Assembly: GCA_029531795.1 (NCBI GenBank)
Contig: JAPEIS010000023.1
Coordinates: 1 to 60,403, forward strand
DNA length: 60,403 nt
Origin: Sclerotinia nivalis
Taxonomy: Eukaryota; Ascomycota; Leotiomycetes; Helotiales; Sclerotiniaceae
Direction: 5' to 3'
Both the position numbers and the translations under genes were made by a program. This document shows positions 49,858-60,403 of the stretch, in pieces (position 1 is the stretch's first letter; each line of letters starts with the position of its first letter). The notes below the pieces were generated by a model. The model had not been told where the DNA came from and did not search any database. It was given only the letters and a program-made list of their open reading frames with translations.

Positions 49858-51589
49858 TAAAAGTGTGTTTGTGTTTTTGTTTGTAGCAGTTCTTTAATGA
49901 TTAATAATTTTTAATAGTGAATTTTCAATTCACTTTTTTTTATGTTGTCCACCTAAAACAAGCCCCAGGGTGTAAAGGTAACCGCTTTTGTAACAAGCAT
50001 TAATTCTTTATAGAATTTACAGAATTCGATGTATTTACCAGAGGGATTTTGGTCCTCTATAAACCGTCATTATTCCATATTATAGATTAGCTTAACTTTA
50101 CCTCATATCTGATAAACCCTATACCTTTCATCTCAGTACAGCTATAATATTTAAACAATCTAGTAACTTCTTGTGAAAGAAACTCCAAAAGTTCTATAAA
50201 TTTATACAAAAAACTAGAATGTTTTCACAAATCAATATCAATACAATGGTCTTTTAAAAGTAATAAATGAACTTGAAAAGTTAGTTATTGTTTATAGTAT
50301 CTTTTTATATTATTGAGTGGTATATTATCAAATTGGCGTGCTAGGCCGTTAACATATACTTTATGAATCGAACACTTTTTACCAATGCCTTATATAAAAG
50401 AACCAAACTCTTCTCTATAGAAAAACTAGTCTGAAATTAGAAACCGATACATTCAGATTCGTAAGGGACTTCAACCCTTTGTCAGACGCATAATTATTTT
50501 TCCATAAATGTAAACTAACCGAGGCGAACTATATTTGAACGTATTTTTACATACAATAGCGTATAAACTATAATAAATACATAAGCATTCTTGTTATTTT
50601 AAAGAAACATTCTTCAACTATATATTTATATTGTTTAAACCCACTGTTAAACACATAAAAAACTCGTGAAAACATGTTTAACAGCTTTAGTTTGAATCAC
50701 ATCAAACCCCCTTATTTGTCCCACCCACTATTGTTTGTAATTCCTATTACATTTCTTAAAAAGATTTTTCATCAATTTTCACGAAATGTCCTTTTTTACA
50801 GAAATTTTCGGTGCAATGGAAATGTCCTTTTCTAGATTTTCATGAAATGTCCTTTTTTCATGATTTTTTGGAGCAAGGAAAATGTCCCTTTCTTTTTCTT
50901 TTTCCCAACAGCGAAAATCTCCTTCTCAAGCCTTTTCCAGGGTCTCCAACGATTGAAACATCTTTTTTCCGCTAGATAAGTATAATCTCTACTAATAAAA
51001 AAGACTTTTTCTATTATCATTCTAGTCATCATTCTAGTTATTATCACTACTCATTATCCTGCTTCTTCTTTACTTTTCTTCCTTAGTCACGTTTCCTTTT
51101 TTACATATACTAGATTTTTAGGTCACCTCACTTATCTTTTCACGAAACGCGACACCCCCACCCCGATCTCTTTGGGTCGGTAGTATCAACGCCTCTACCT
51201 AGAGATCAGAAAATCAAAAACCCCCCGGTTCTAAATACCTAACACGAAACCTTTACTTTTCTGATCTCTTGGCAGCCACCGGGACGGAGGACGGCTTGAG
51301 ACCACCACCCAATCCCTACTCCGGACACCAGCCTATTGACTGCGATAGCGGTGAATTCCTTCGTACCTCAGCCGCATTCCCCTTCAGCCATCTTGCCAAG
51401 CTTTGATAAGCGTTTACTCGGCTAGTGCAAGCACTGAACGCCTCCTTGCTCTTCAGCCAATCAAACCCAGCTTTTTGTTTCTTGTTGATCAATACCTTTT
51501 TATTTATATTGTACTAATACACAAGAAAATGTTTAAATTTATTATACAATCCTTCAGGTATAAATTTAAACTTAAACTTTTCACGCCTA
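49858..51589. other. Non-coding plasmid region 9
   Basis: 1,732 nt. T-run hairpin 49916-49941, nested stem-loop 50429-50487, inverted repeat 50644-50684, iteron block 50775-50896, exclusive hairpins 51165-51269, bulged stem-loop 51323-51359, post-stop hairpin 51531-51571. Confidence 0.85.
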
Positions 51590-54500
51590 TTAAACATCGT
51601 TTTCAGAATCCTTTTTAAGAATCTTTACAGACGATTTCTTTTGTTTAATAGCATCAGGACTAAGCTCTCTAAAAAATCTGTCATCTTCAAAATCCTTGAA
51701 AGTTAGCTTAACGTGTTTTATAAAGGACTCTGTTTCTTTTAAACGTGGCACTGCTCTTCCAACAGTGCTACGATTTTTTAATTTTGAAATGCTTGATAAC
51801 GACAGTTTTACTTCTTTAGCAGGTTCATGCAAATAGATAAAGTCTATTATAGATTGATAATTTTTGAAATAATCTCTCGGAACACCGTATCTAGCCAACG
51901 CTTCTGACGATAAACAAGCTTTTATGAAACCTCTTATAGATGTTTCTATATAACTTCTATATCCTTTACCCTGAGGCAAAGGAGGTATACCCTTTATAAA
52001 CATAGGTGTACTTATTGTTTCCTTTAACATTCTTATCTTTGCGTATTGATCAATAGTTTTTCAAGCCTTTGAATCTAAAAAACTAGAAACTTCATTTCTG
52101 TTGCGAATTTTATTATCATTAGTTATTAAGCATCGTTTATTATCATAGTTTAGGCTAAATTTCTGATCTCTGTATTTTTGCATAACATGACCACCATCCC
52201 TGTAAATATCAGTAGCACTTCTCAAACCCGACTGTACATATTCGACGTCTTTATTTCCTTTAGAACTATTCATTATTCTTCATAACTCTTCGATTAGGAA
52301 GGGTTTGTCAAAAAACTTTGCTTGGAAACCAGTTGCGGATGATAAACCTCCTTCACTTAAACCCAACTGACCTCTGGTTTTTCAAGATAGTAAACCTTTA
52401 GATTCCTCTTTTTTAATTTCTAAAGCTCTAGAGTCGTACCTTTCATTATCTTTAAAAGTCGTTAGCAAACGTCGAACGTCTCTATACAGTTTTAAACACT
52501 GAATATTAGGCAAGCTCAACAACTTATTTTCCAAATCATCAATATTCGTTATAAACCCATCAGTCGTTACAGAAACAACCCTTCCTTTTATAAGCGATAT
52601 ATTATTCAAGCACTCACCTATCAATGCACGGGCAAAACCAGTAATATAAGACGCTAGAATTGGATTTGATAAATCACCTCCAGCTATTCTTATATAATCT
52701 TGAGTTTTTATGTCAAAACTAGTTTTACCGCTAAACCCCATAGCTACTTGACCGTAAATAGAATTACCTATAGTTTTATATAATAAATTATAAAACGTTT
52801 TTGGCGGGTGTTCACGTCTTTTCGATTGCAAACCCTTTATTAAATCTCGGTAAGGAGATACGTATCTCAAATCATAATTGAAAGTTTCTATTAAAGATCT
52901 TTCATCCGATTCAATCACTAAAGATCCTTTTGATTTACTGCTGGATCCTTTTTGTTTATTTATAGAATCTTCATCTTTATTCTTTCTATTTTTGAACGGT
53001 ATTATAACGCCTTCCTTTACGTATAAACGACATCCCATATACTTAGCTACTAAATACTCACAACCTGTTATAGTACTAGTACCTTTTAATGGATATATAT
53101 CTACATTGTCATCAACCCTTGTTGGTATGCTAGGATATTTAACTTCCTTAGGAAACTGAAAATCAACTTCTAACACCACGTAATTTAACAATAAATCAAT
53201 ATCTTTCATTTCTTCTACCGTTTTATTAAAAATTCTTCCCGCTTTTTCGTATCAAGGGTCACCTAATATAGACATAATCGTTGTGTAAGCACTCGTCAAG
53301 TCGTAATCTATTCAACTATACGAATTATCATTTATAACATCTAAACCATACATAAAAGACTCGTTACGACCTCCTCTATATGACGTTATATAAGGTACTA
53401 TATACCTAGTTAATTCCAAAGACCTAGCGTTTTTTGGTGTTATCAAAGATGCTAAGTTACCTAACAAAAGATCTTTTCGCGGTTGATAACCCCCGTATTT
53501 TGTTTGATATCATTCACGTAAAACATATGATTTACCTATACCAGATAACGTCAATGGTACTCCCACTTTACCCAAAGTAACATAAAAATCTTCCATAGAA
53601 TTTACGTGCTTCAAGGTAATTATAGAATCCTTCAAAGCGTATCTTTCAAACAAAGGTTTATCCTCATTTAAAAGGTCTTTCATACGACCGTTACGATAAT
53701 CACCAATATCTACCTTTCGATAATCAGGACCGTATATAGACCCCAACTTGTCCAAACCACCAAAACCAGCTGGAGCTAGCAATGCTGTATCTCTTATATG
53801 AACCTTACTCATACAGCCTTCTATTGACAAGGGTTTTCCCAAAGTAACATAAGATCTACTTATTATATTTAAAGATTCTTTAAACATATAAAAGTCATTT
53901 AGCATTGATAAATCTGCGCTTGATTCGTGCATACATATATACAACACCCTATTTAAAGACAAACTTAGTTTTACCCCCTTAAAACCGTAACTTATACGAG
54001 ACTTCGGTTTATTAACACTGGTTAAAATACTCTTTAGCATTTTTGAAGAAATTCCTTCTTTATTTTCTGTTAACTCATCCAAAATTCCAATTATTTTTGT
54101 TAGAGCTATCTCGTGTTCTTCATTCTTTAAAGAATCGGAATCTTCAAGCAAATCTGCTGAACTATAAGCATCTCCGTATTTGATAAACGTTTTTACATCC
54201 GTTTTCTTGAAGTTGTATAACTTATACTTATTACTCATAACACCTTCGCAATCTTCTTCATTATCTAAACGAGTGATCAATTTGTTTATTAAAACATCTT
54301 GTTCCTTAAACTGTAAAACACGCAAGTCTTTTATTATCTTATCAATGCTAAAAAAGCATGTGTTTACCAAATCAGATTCCCCCCACTGCATAGTGAATCT
54401 TTCGTTAAAATCTAGTATTTTTAAAGGATCCTTATTAATAATAGGTACTTTTACATATAACCCTGTATTAACTGCTAATTGAACAGACAGTAATTCATTT

Positions 54501-55150
54501 GTTTTATTCAAAGAACTGATTAACTCATATTCACTATCATAACCCGCGTAGGTGTTAAATAATAAAGATAAACCTCTATTAGATAATTTTTCTTTAATTA
54601 TAGGGTGTATCATACGAACAGTCATAAGTTTTATTGTTTTTAAGTCAACTTCGCTGTCTAAATAACGAGTATTTGGTTTCGATAAATATTCTTCTTTCAT
54701 TCACAACTCTATCTTTGCTATAAGATAAGATATTATTAATAACAATAAATTATAATAAACAACATTAACCAACAAAGAAAAATTCTTTTCCTTCATTAAC
54801 AATTCTGGAGAAGCTTCCTTTCCTGAATCATTATCTAAACCCAAATGACTAATTAGCTTATAAACAAAAGGTATATTAACTACGTTTCCATTCACATAAC
54901 CTGTATCGGACAAACTCGTTAAATCGGAAAGAACTTGCCTGATCCATTTCTCTAATTCTATAACATGTTTAATATCCTTAACAAAGAAGGTAGGTAACAA
55001 GGAAATAATACGGTAAATACTTCTACCTTCTTTAAAGAAATTTAGAGATGTTATGTCTAATAACCCATTCTCTTTATAAACAACCAAAGCAAGTGAAGAT
55101 GTTTTTCAAGCTTCTCCCCTTATTAAAACCGCCATATTTGCTTCCTTCAT
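51590..55150 (-). CDS. dpo: Family B DNA polymerase, copy 10 (intact frame)
   Basis: Start ATG at 55150, TAA at 51590, 3,561 nt. The hotspot at 53974-53978 is an uninterrupted run of five C, translated GFKGVKL. This five-base form is probably the true plasmid sequence: it is the simplest form that keeps the polymerase whole, and copy 11 shares it. Confidence 0.94.
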
Positions 55151-56882
55151 TAAAAGTGTGTTTGTGTTTTTGTTTGTAGCAGTTCTTTAATGATTAATAA
55201 TTTTTAATAGTGAATTTTCAATTCACTTTTTTTTATGTTGTCCACCTAAAACAAGCCCCAGGGTGTAAAGGTAACCGCTTTTGTAACAAGCATTAATTCT
55301 TTATAGAATTTACAGAATTCGATGTATTTACCAGAGGGATTTTGGTCCTCTATAAACCGTCATTATTCCATATTATAGATTAGCTTAACTTTACCTCATA
55401 TCTGATAAACCCTATACCTTTCATCTCAGTACAGCTATAATATTTAAACAATCTAGTAACTTCTTGTGAAAGAAACTCCAAAAGTTCTATAAATTTATAC
55501 AAAAAACTAGAATGTTTTCACAAATCAATATCAATACAATGGTCTTTTAAAAGTAATAAATGAACTTGAAAAGTTAGTTATTGTTTATAGTATCTTTTTA
55601 TATTATTGAGTGGTATATTATCAAATTGGCGTGCTAGGCCGTTAACATATACTTTATGAATCGAACACTTTTTACCAATGCCTTATATAAAAGAACCAAA
55701 CTCTTCTCTATAGAAAAACTAGTCTGAAATTAGAAACCGATACATTCAGATTCGTAAGGGACTTCAACCCTTTGTCAGACGCATAATTATTTTTCCATAA
55801 ATGTAAACTAACCGAGGCGAACTATATTTGAACGTATTTTTACATACAATAGCGTATAAACTATAATAAATACATAAGCATTCTTGTTATTTTAAAGAAA
55901 CATTCTTCAACTATATATTTATATTGTTTAAACCCACTGTTAAACACATAAAAAACTCGTGAAAACATGTTTAACAGCTTTAGTTTGAATCACATCAAAC
56001 CCCCTTATTTGTCCCACCCACTATTGTTTGTAATTCCTATTACATTTCTTAAAAAGATTTTTCATCAATTTTCACGAAATGTCCTTTTTTACAGAAATTT
56101 TCGGTGCAATGGAAATGTCCTTTTCTAGATTTTCATGAAATGTCCTTTTTTCATGATTTTTTGGAGCAAGGAAAATGTCCCTTTCTTTTTCTTTTTCCCA
56201 ACAGCGAAAATCTCCTTCTCAAGCCTTTTCCAGGGTCTCCAACGATTGAAACATCTTTTTTCCGCTAGATAAGTATAATCTCTACTAATAAAAAAGACTT
56301 TTTCTATTATCATTCTAGTCATCATTCTAGTTATTATCACTACTCATTATCCTGCTTCTTCTTTACTTTTCTTCCTTAGTCACGTTTCCTTTTTTACATA
56401 TACTAGATTTTTAGGTCACCTCACTTATCTTTTCACGAAACGCGACACCCCCACCCCGATCTCTTTGGGTCGGTAGTATCAACGCCTCTACCTAGAGATC
56501 AGAAAATCAAAAACCCCCCGGTTCTAAATACCTAACACGAAACCTTTACTTTTCTGATCTCTTGGCAGCCACCGGGACGGAGGACGGCTTGAGACCACCA
56601 CCCAATCCCTACTCCGGACACCAGCCTATTGACTGCGATAGCGGTGAATTCCTTCGTACCTCAGCCGCATTCCCCTTCAGCCATCTTGCCAAGCTTTGAT
56701 AAGCGTTTACTCGGCTAGTGCAAGCACTGAACGCCTCCTTGCTCTTCAGCCAATCAAACCCAGCTTTTTGTTTCTTGTTGATCAATACCTTTTTATTTAT
56801 ATTGTACTAATACACAAGAAAATGTTTAAATTTATTATACAATCCTTCAGGTATAAATTTAAACTTAAACTTTTCACGCCTA
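55151..56882. other. Non-coding plasmid region 10
   Basis: 1,732 nt. T-run hairpin 55209-55234, nested stem-loop 55722-55780, inverted repeat 55937-55977, iteron block 56068-56189, exclusive hairpins 56458-56562, bulged stem-loop 56616-56652, post-stop hairpin 56824-56864. Confidence 0.85.
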
Positions 56883-59800
56883 TTAAACATCGTTTTCAGA
56901 ATCCTTTTTAAGAATCTTTACAGACGATTTCTTTTGTTTAATAGCATCAGGACTAAGCTCTCTAAAAAATCTGTCATCTTCAAAATCCTTGAAAGTTAGC
57001 TTAACGTGTTTTATAAAGGACTCTGTTTCTTTTAAACGTGGCACTGCTCTTCCAACAGTGCTACGATTTTTTAATTTTGAAATGCTTGATAACGACAGTT
57101 TTACTTCTTTAGCAGGTTCATGCAAATAGATAAAGTCTATTATAGATTGATAATTTTTGAAATAATCTCTCGGAACACCGTATCTAGCCAACGCTTCTGA
57201 CGATAAACAAGCTTTTATGAAACCTCTTATAGATGTTTCTATATAACTTCTATATCCTTTACCCTGAGGCAAAGGAGGTATACCCTTTATAAACATAGGT
57301 GTACTTATTGTTTCCTTTAACATTCTTATCTTTGCGTATTGATCAATAGTTTTTCAAGCCTTTGAATCTAAAAAACTAGAAACTTCATTTCTGTTGCGAA
57401 TTTTATTATCATTAGTTATTAAGCATCGTTTATTATCATAGTTTAGGCTAAATTTCTGATCTCTGTATTTTTGCATAACATGACCACCATCCCTGTAAAT
57501 ATCAGTAGCACTTCTCAAACCCGACTGTACATATTCGACGTCTTTATTTCCTTTAGAACTATTCATTATTCTTCATAACTCTTCGATTAGGAAGGGTTTG
57601 TCAAAAAACTTTGCTTGGAAACCAGTTGCGGATGATAAACCTCCTTCACTTAAACCCAACTGACCTCTGGTTTTTCAAGATAGTAAACCTTTAGATTCCT
57701 CTTTTTTAATTTCTAAAGCTCTAGAGTCGTACCTTTCATTATCTTTAAAAGTCGTTAGCAAACGTCGAACGTCTCTATACAGTTTTAAACACTGAATATT
57801 AGGCAAGCTCAACAACTTATTTTCCAAATCATCAATATTCGTTATAAACCCATCAGTCGTTACAGAAACAACCCTTCCTTTTATAAGCGATATATTATTC
57901 AAGCACTCACCTATCAATGCACGGGCAAAACCAGTAATATAAGACGCTAGAATTGGATTTGATAAATCACCTCCAGCTATTCTTATATAATCTTGAGTTT
58001 TTATGTCAAAACTAGTTTTACCGCTAAACCCCATAGCTACTTGACCGTAAATAGAATTACCTATAGTTTTATATAATAAATTATAAAACGTTTTTGGCGG
58101 GTGTTCACGTCTTTTCGATTGCAAACCCTTTATTAAATCTCGGTAAGGAGATACGTATCTCAAATCATAATTGAAAGTTTCTATTAAAGATCTTTCATCC
58201 GATTCAATCACTAAAGATCCTTTTGATTTACTGCTGGATCCTTTTTGTTTATTTATAGAATCTTCATCTTTATTCTTTCTATTTTTGAACGGTATTATAA
58301 CGCCTTCCTTTACGTATAAACGACATCCCATATACTTAGCTACTAAATACTCACAACCTGTTATAGTACTAGTACCTTTTAATGGATATATATCTACATT
58401 GTCATCAACCCTTGTTGGTATGCTAGGATATTTAACTTCCTTAGGAAACTGAAAATCAACTTCTAACACCACGTAATTTAACAATAAATCAATATCTTTC
58501 ATTTCTTCTACCGTTTTATTAAAAATTCTTCCCGCTTTTTCGTATCAAGGGTCACCTAATATAGACATAATCGTTGTGTAAGCACTCGTCAAGTCGTAAT
58601 CTATTCAACTATACGAATTATCATTTATAACATCTAAACCATACATAAAAGACTCGTTACGACCTCCTCTATATGACGTTATATAAGGTACTATATACCT
58701 AGTTAATTCCAAAGACCTAGCGTTTTTTGGTGTTATCAAAGATGCTAAGTTACCTAACAAAAGATCTTTTCGCGGTTGATAACCCCCGTATTTTGTTTGA
58801 TATCATTCACGTAAAACATATGATTTACCTATACCAGATAACGTCAATGGTACTCCCACTTTACCCAAAGTAACATAAAAATCTTCCATAGAATTTACGT
58901 GCTTCAAGGTAATTATAGAATCCTTCAAAGCGTATCTTTCAAACAAAGGTTTATCCTCATTTAAAAGGTCTTTCATACGACCGTTACGATAATCACCAAT
59001 ATCTACCTTTCGATAATCAGGACCGTATATAGACCCCAACTTGTCCAAACCACCAAAACCAGCTGGAGCTAGCAATGCTGTATCTCTTATATGAACCTTA
59101 CTCATACAGCCTTCTATTGACAAGGGTTTTCCCAAAGTAACATAAGATCTACTTATTATATTTAAAGATTCTTTAAACATATAAAAGTCATTTAGCATTG
59201 ATAAATCTGCGCTTGATTCGTGCATACATATATACAACACCCTATTTAAAGACAAACTTAGTTTTACCCCCTTAAAACCGTAACTTATACGAGACTTCGG
59301 TTTATTAACACTGGTTAAAATACTCTTTAGCATTTTTGAAGAAATTCCTTCTTTATTTTCTGTTAACTCATCCAAAATTCCAATTATTTTTGTTAGAGCT
59401 ATCTCGTGTTCTTCATTCTTTAAAGAATCGGAATCTTCAAGCAAATCTGCTGAACTATAAGCATCTCCGTATTTGATAAACGTTTTTACATCCGTTTTCT
59501 TGAAGTTGTATAACTTATACTTATTACTCATAACACCTTCGCAATCTTCTTCATTATCTAAACGAGTGATCAATTTGTTTATTAAAACATCTTGTTCCTT
59601 AAACTGTAAAACACGCAAGTCTTTTATTATCTTATCAATGCTAAAAAAGCATGTGTTTACCAAATCAGATTCCCCCCACTGCATAGTGAATCTTTCGTTA
59701 AAATCTAGTATTTTTAAAGGATCCTTATTAATAATAGGTACTTTTACATATAACCCTGTATTAACTGCTAATTGAACAGACAGTAATTCATTTGTTTTAT

Positions 59801-60403
59801 TCAAAGAACTGATTAACTCATATTCACTATCATAACCCGCGTAGGTGTTAAATAATAAAGATAAACCTCTATTAGATAATTTTTCTTTAATTATAGGGTG
59901 TATCATACGAACAGTCATAAGTTTTATTGTTTTTAAGTCAACTTCGCTGTCTAAATAACGAGTATTTGGTTTCGATAAATATTCTTCTTTCATTCACAAC
60001 TCTATCTTTGCTATAAGATAAGATATTATTAATAACAATAAATTATAATAAACAACATTAACCAACAAAGAAAAATTCTTTTCCTTCATTAACAATTCTG
60101 GAGAAGCTTCCTTTCCTGAATCATTATCTAAACCCAAATGACTAATTAGCTTATAAACAAAAGGTATATTAACTACGTTTCCATTCACATAACCTGTATC
60201 GGACAAACTCGTTAAATCGGAAAGAACTTGCCTGATCCATTTCTCTAATTCTATAACATGTTTAATATCCTTAACAAAGAAGGTAGGTAAGAAGGAAATA
60301 ATACGGAAAATACTTCTTCCTTCTTTAAAGAAATTTAGAGATGTTATGTCTAATAACCCATTCTCTTTATAAACAACCAAAGCAAGTGAAGATGTTTTTC
60401 AAG
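56883..60403 (-). CDS. dpo: Family B DNA polymerase, copy 11 (intact frame, first 40 nt missing at the window edge)
   Basis: Ends at the TAA at 56883. The start codon would lie 40 nt beyond the window, so coding is visible from about residue 14-15. The five-base C-run at 59267-59271 keeps the frame. Three substitutions lie in the last 115 bases (60291, 60307, 60318) relative to all the other copies. Two of them change residues, giving SIFRIISF where the others have SIYRIISL. Their position at the contig end makes base-calling error likely. Confidence 0.92.

Larger units (their letters stand above)
1..60403. repeat. Head-to-tail tandem array of a 5.29 kb mitochondrial plasmid unit, about 11.4 copies
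   Basis: The same unit recurs in one orientation throughout. Polymerase stop codons fall at 3961, 9253, 14545, 19838, 25130, 30422, 35713, 41005, 46297, 51590 and 56883, giving unit lengths of 5292, 5292, 5293, 5292, 5292, 5291, 5292, 5292, 5293 and 5293. The length changes I traced come from single C-run differences. No flanking chromosomal or mitochondrial DNA is present, and I see no terminal inverted repeat of the kind that ends linear mitochondrial plasmids. One gene per unit, TGA as Trp and a TTD-type family B polymerase fit a circular fungal mitochondrial plasmid of the Fiji/LaBelle/pCRY1 type. Whether the array is a physical concatemer or an assembly wrapping repeatedly round a circle cannot be settled from sequence. 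Confidence 0.97.

Noticed and set aside
1..60403. Linear, protein-primed mitochondrial plasmid (kalilo/maranhar type)
   Set aside because: No long terminal inverted repeats, no second RNA polymerase gene, uninterrupted head-to-tail junctions, and a TTD-type polymerase typical of circular plasmids.
1..60403. CRISPR array or satellite DNA as the explanation of the repetition
   Set aside because: The repeat unit is 5.29 kb with a complete polymerase gene; there are no short repeats alternating with unique spacers.

Overview
The window is one 60.4 kb head-to-tail tandem array. A unit of about 5,292 bp (observed 5,291-5,293) is repeated about 11.4 times in one orientation, with almost no sequence change and no other DNA at either end. 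Each unit has one large gene on the minus strand (about 3.56 kb) and one 1.73 kb non-coding region.

Read with TGA as tryptophan (translation table 4), the many short minus-strand ORFs join into one 1,186-residue family B DNA polymerase. It has Exo I, II and III, a YxGG motif, and polymerase motifs A, B and C. Eight of its ten Trp codons are TGA. Motif C reads TTDG instead of the usual DTD. That substitution is known from the DNA polymerases of circular fungal mitochondrial plasmids (Fiji and LaBelle of Neurospora, pCRY1 of Cryphonectria). The best reading is therefore a circular, Fiji/LaBelle/pCRY1-like mitochondrial plasmid of a filamentous fungus. It is seen here either as a true concatemer (for example a rolling-circle product) or as repeated assembly passes around a circle. 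Nothing in the sequence identifies the host species.

The array opens inside polymerase copy 0 (1-2233), continues with ten complete gene copies (copies 1-10, between 3961 and 55150), and closes in copy 11 (56883-60403), which lacks its first 40 nt. Copies 3, 9, 10 and 11 keep the full reading frame. Copies 0, 1, 2 and 4-8 are one base short at the same G-run (C-run on the plus strand) between Exo I and Exo II. Differences between copies sit mostly at homopolymers and at the two ends of the window, which looks like long-read consensus error more than biology.

The non-coding region has no convincing gene but is rich in structure. Moving away from the polymerase start codon, it holds: a hairpin followed by a T-run; a 59-nt nested stem-loop; a 9-bp inverted repeat; a tandemly duplicated 61-bp element with four copies of a GAAATGTCC iteron; a GC-rich block with two mutually exclusive hairpins and a bulged stem-loop; and a 12-bp inverted repeat just after the stop codon of the next polymerase copy. 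These are candidates for origin, promoter and RNA-processing functions, but none is a family I recognise.
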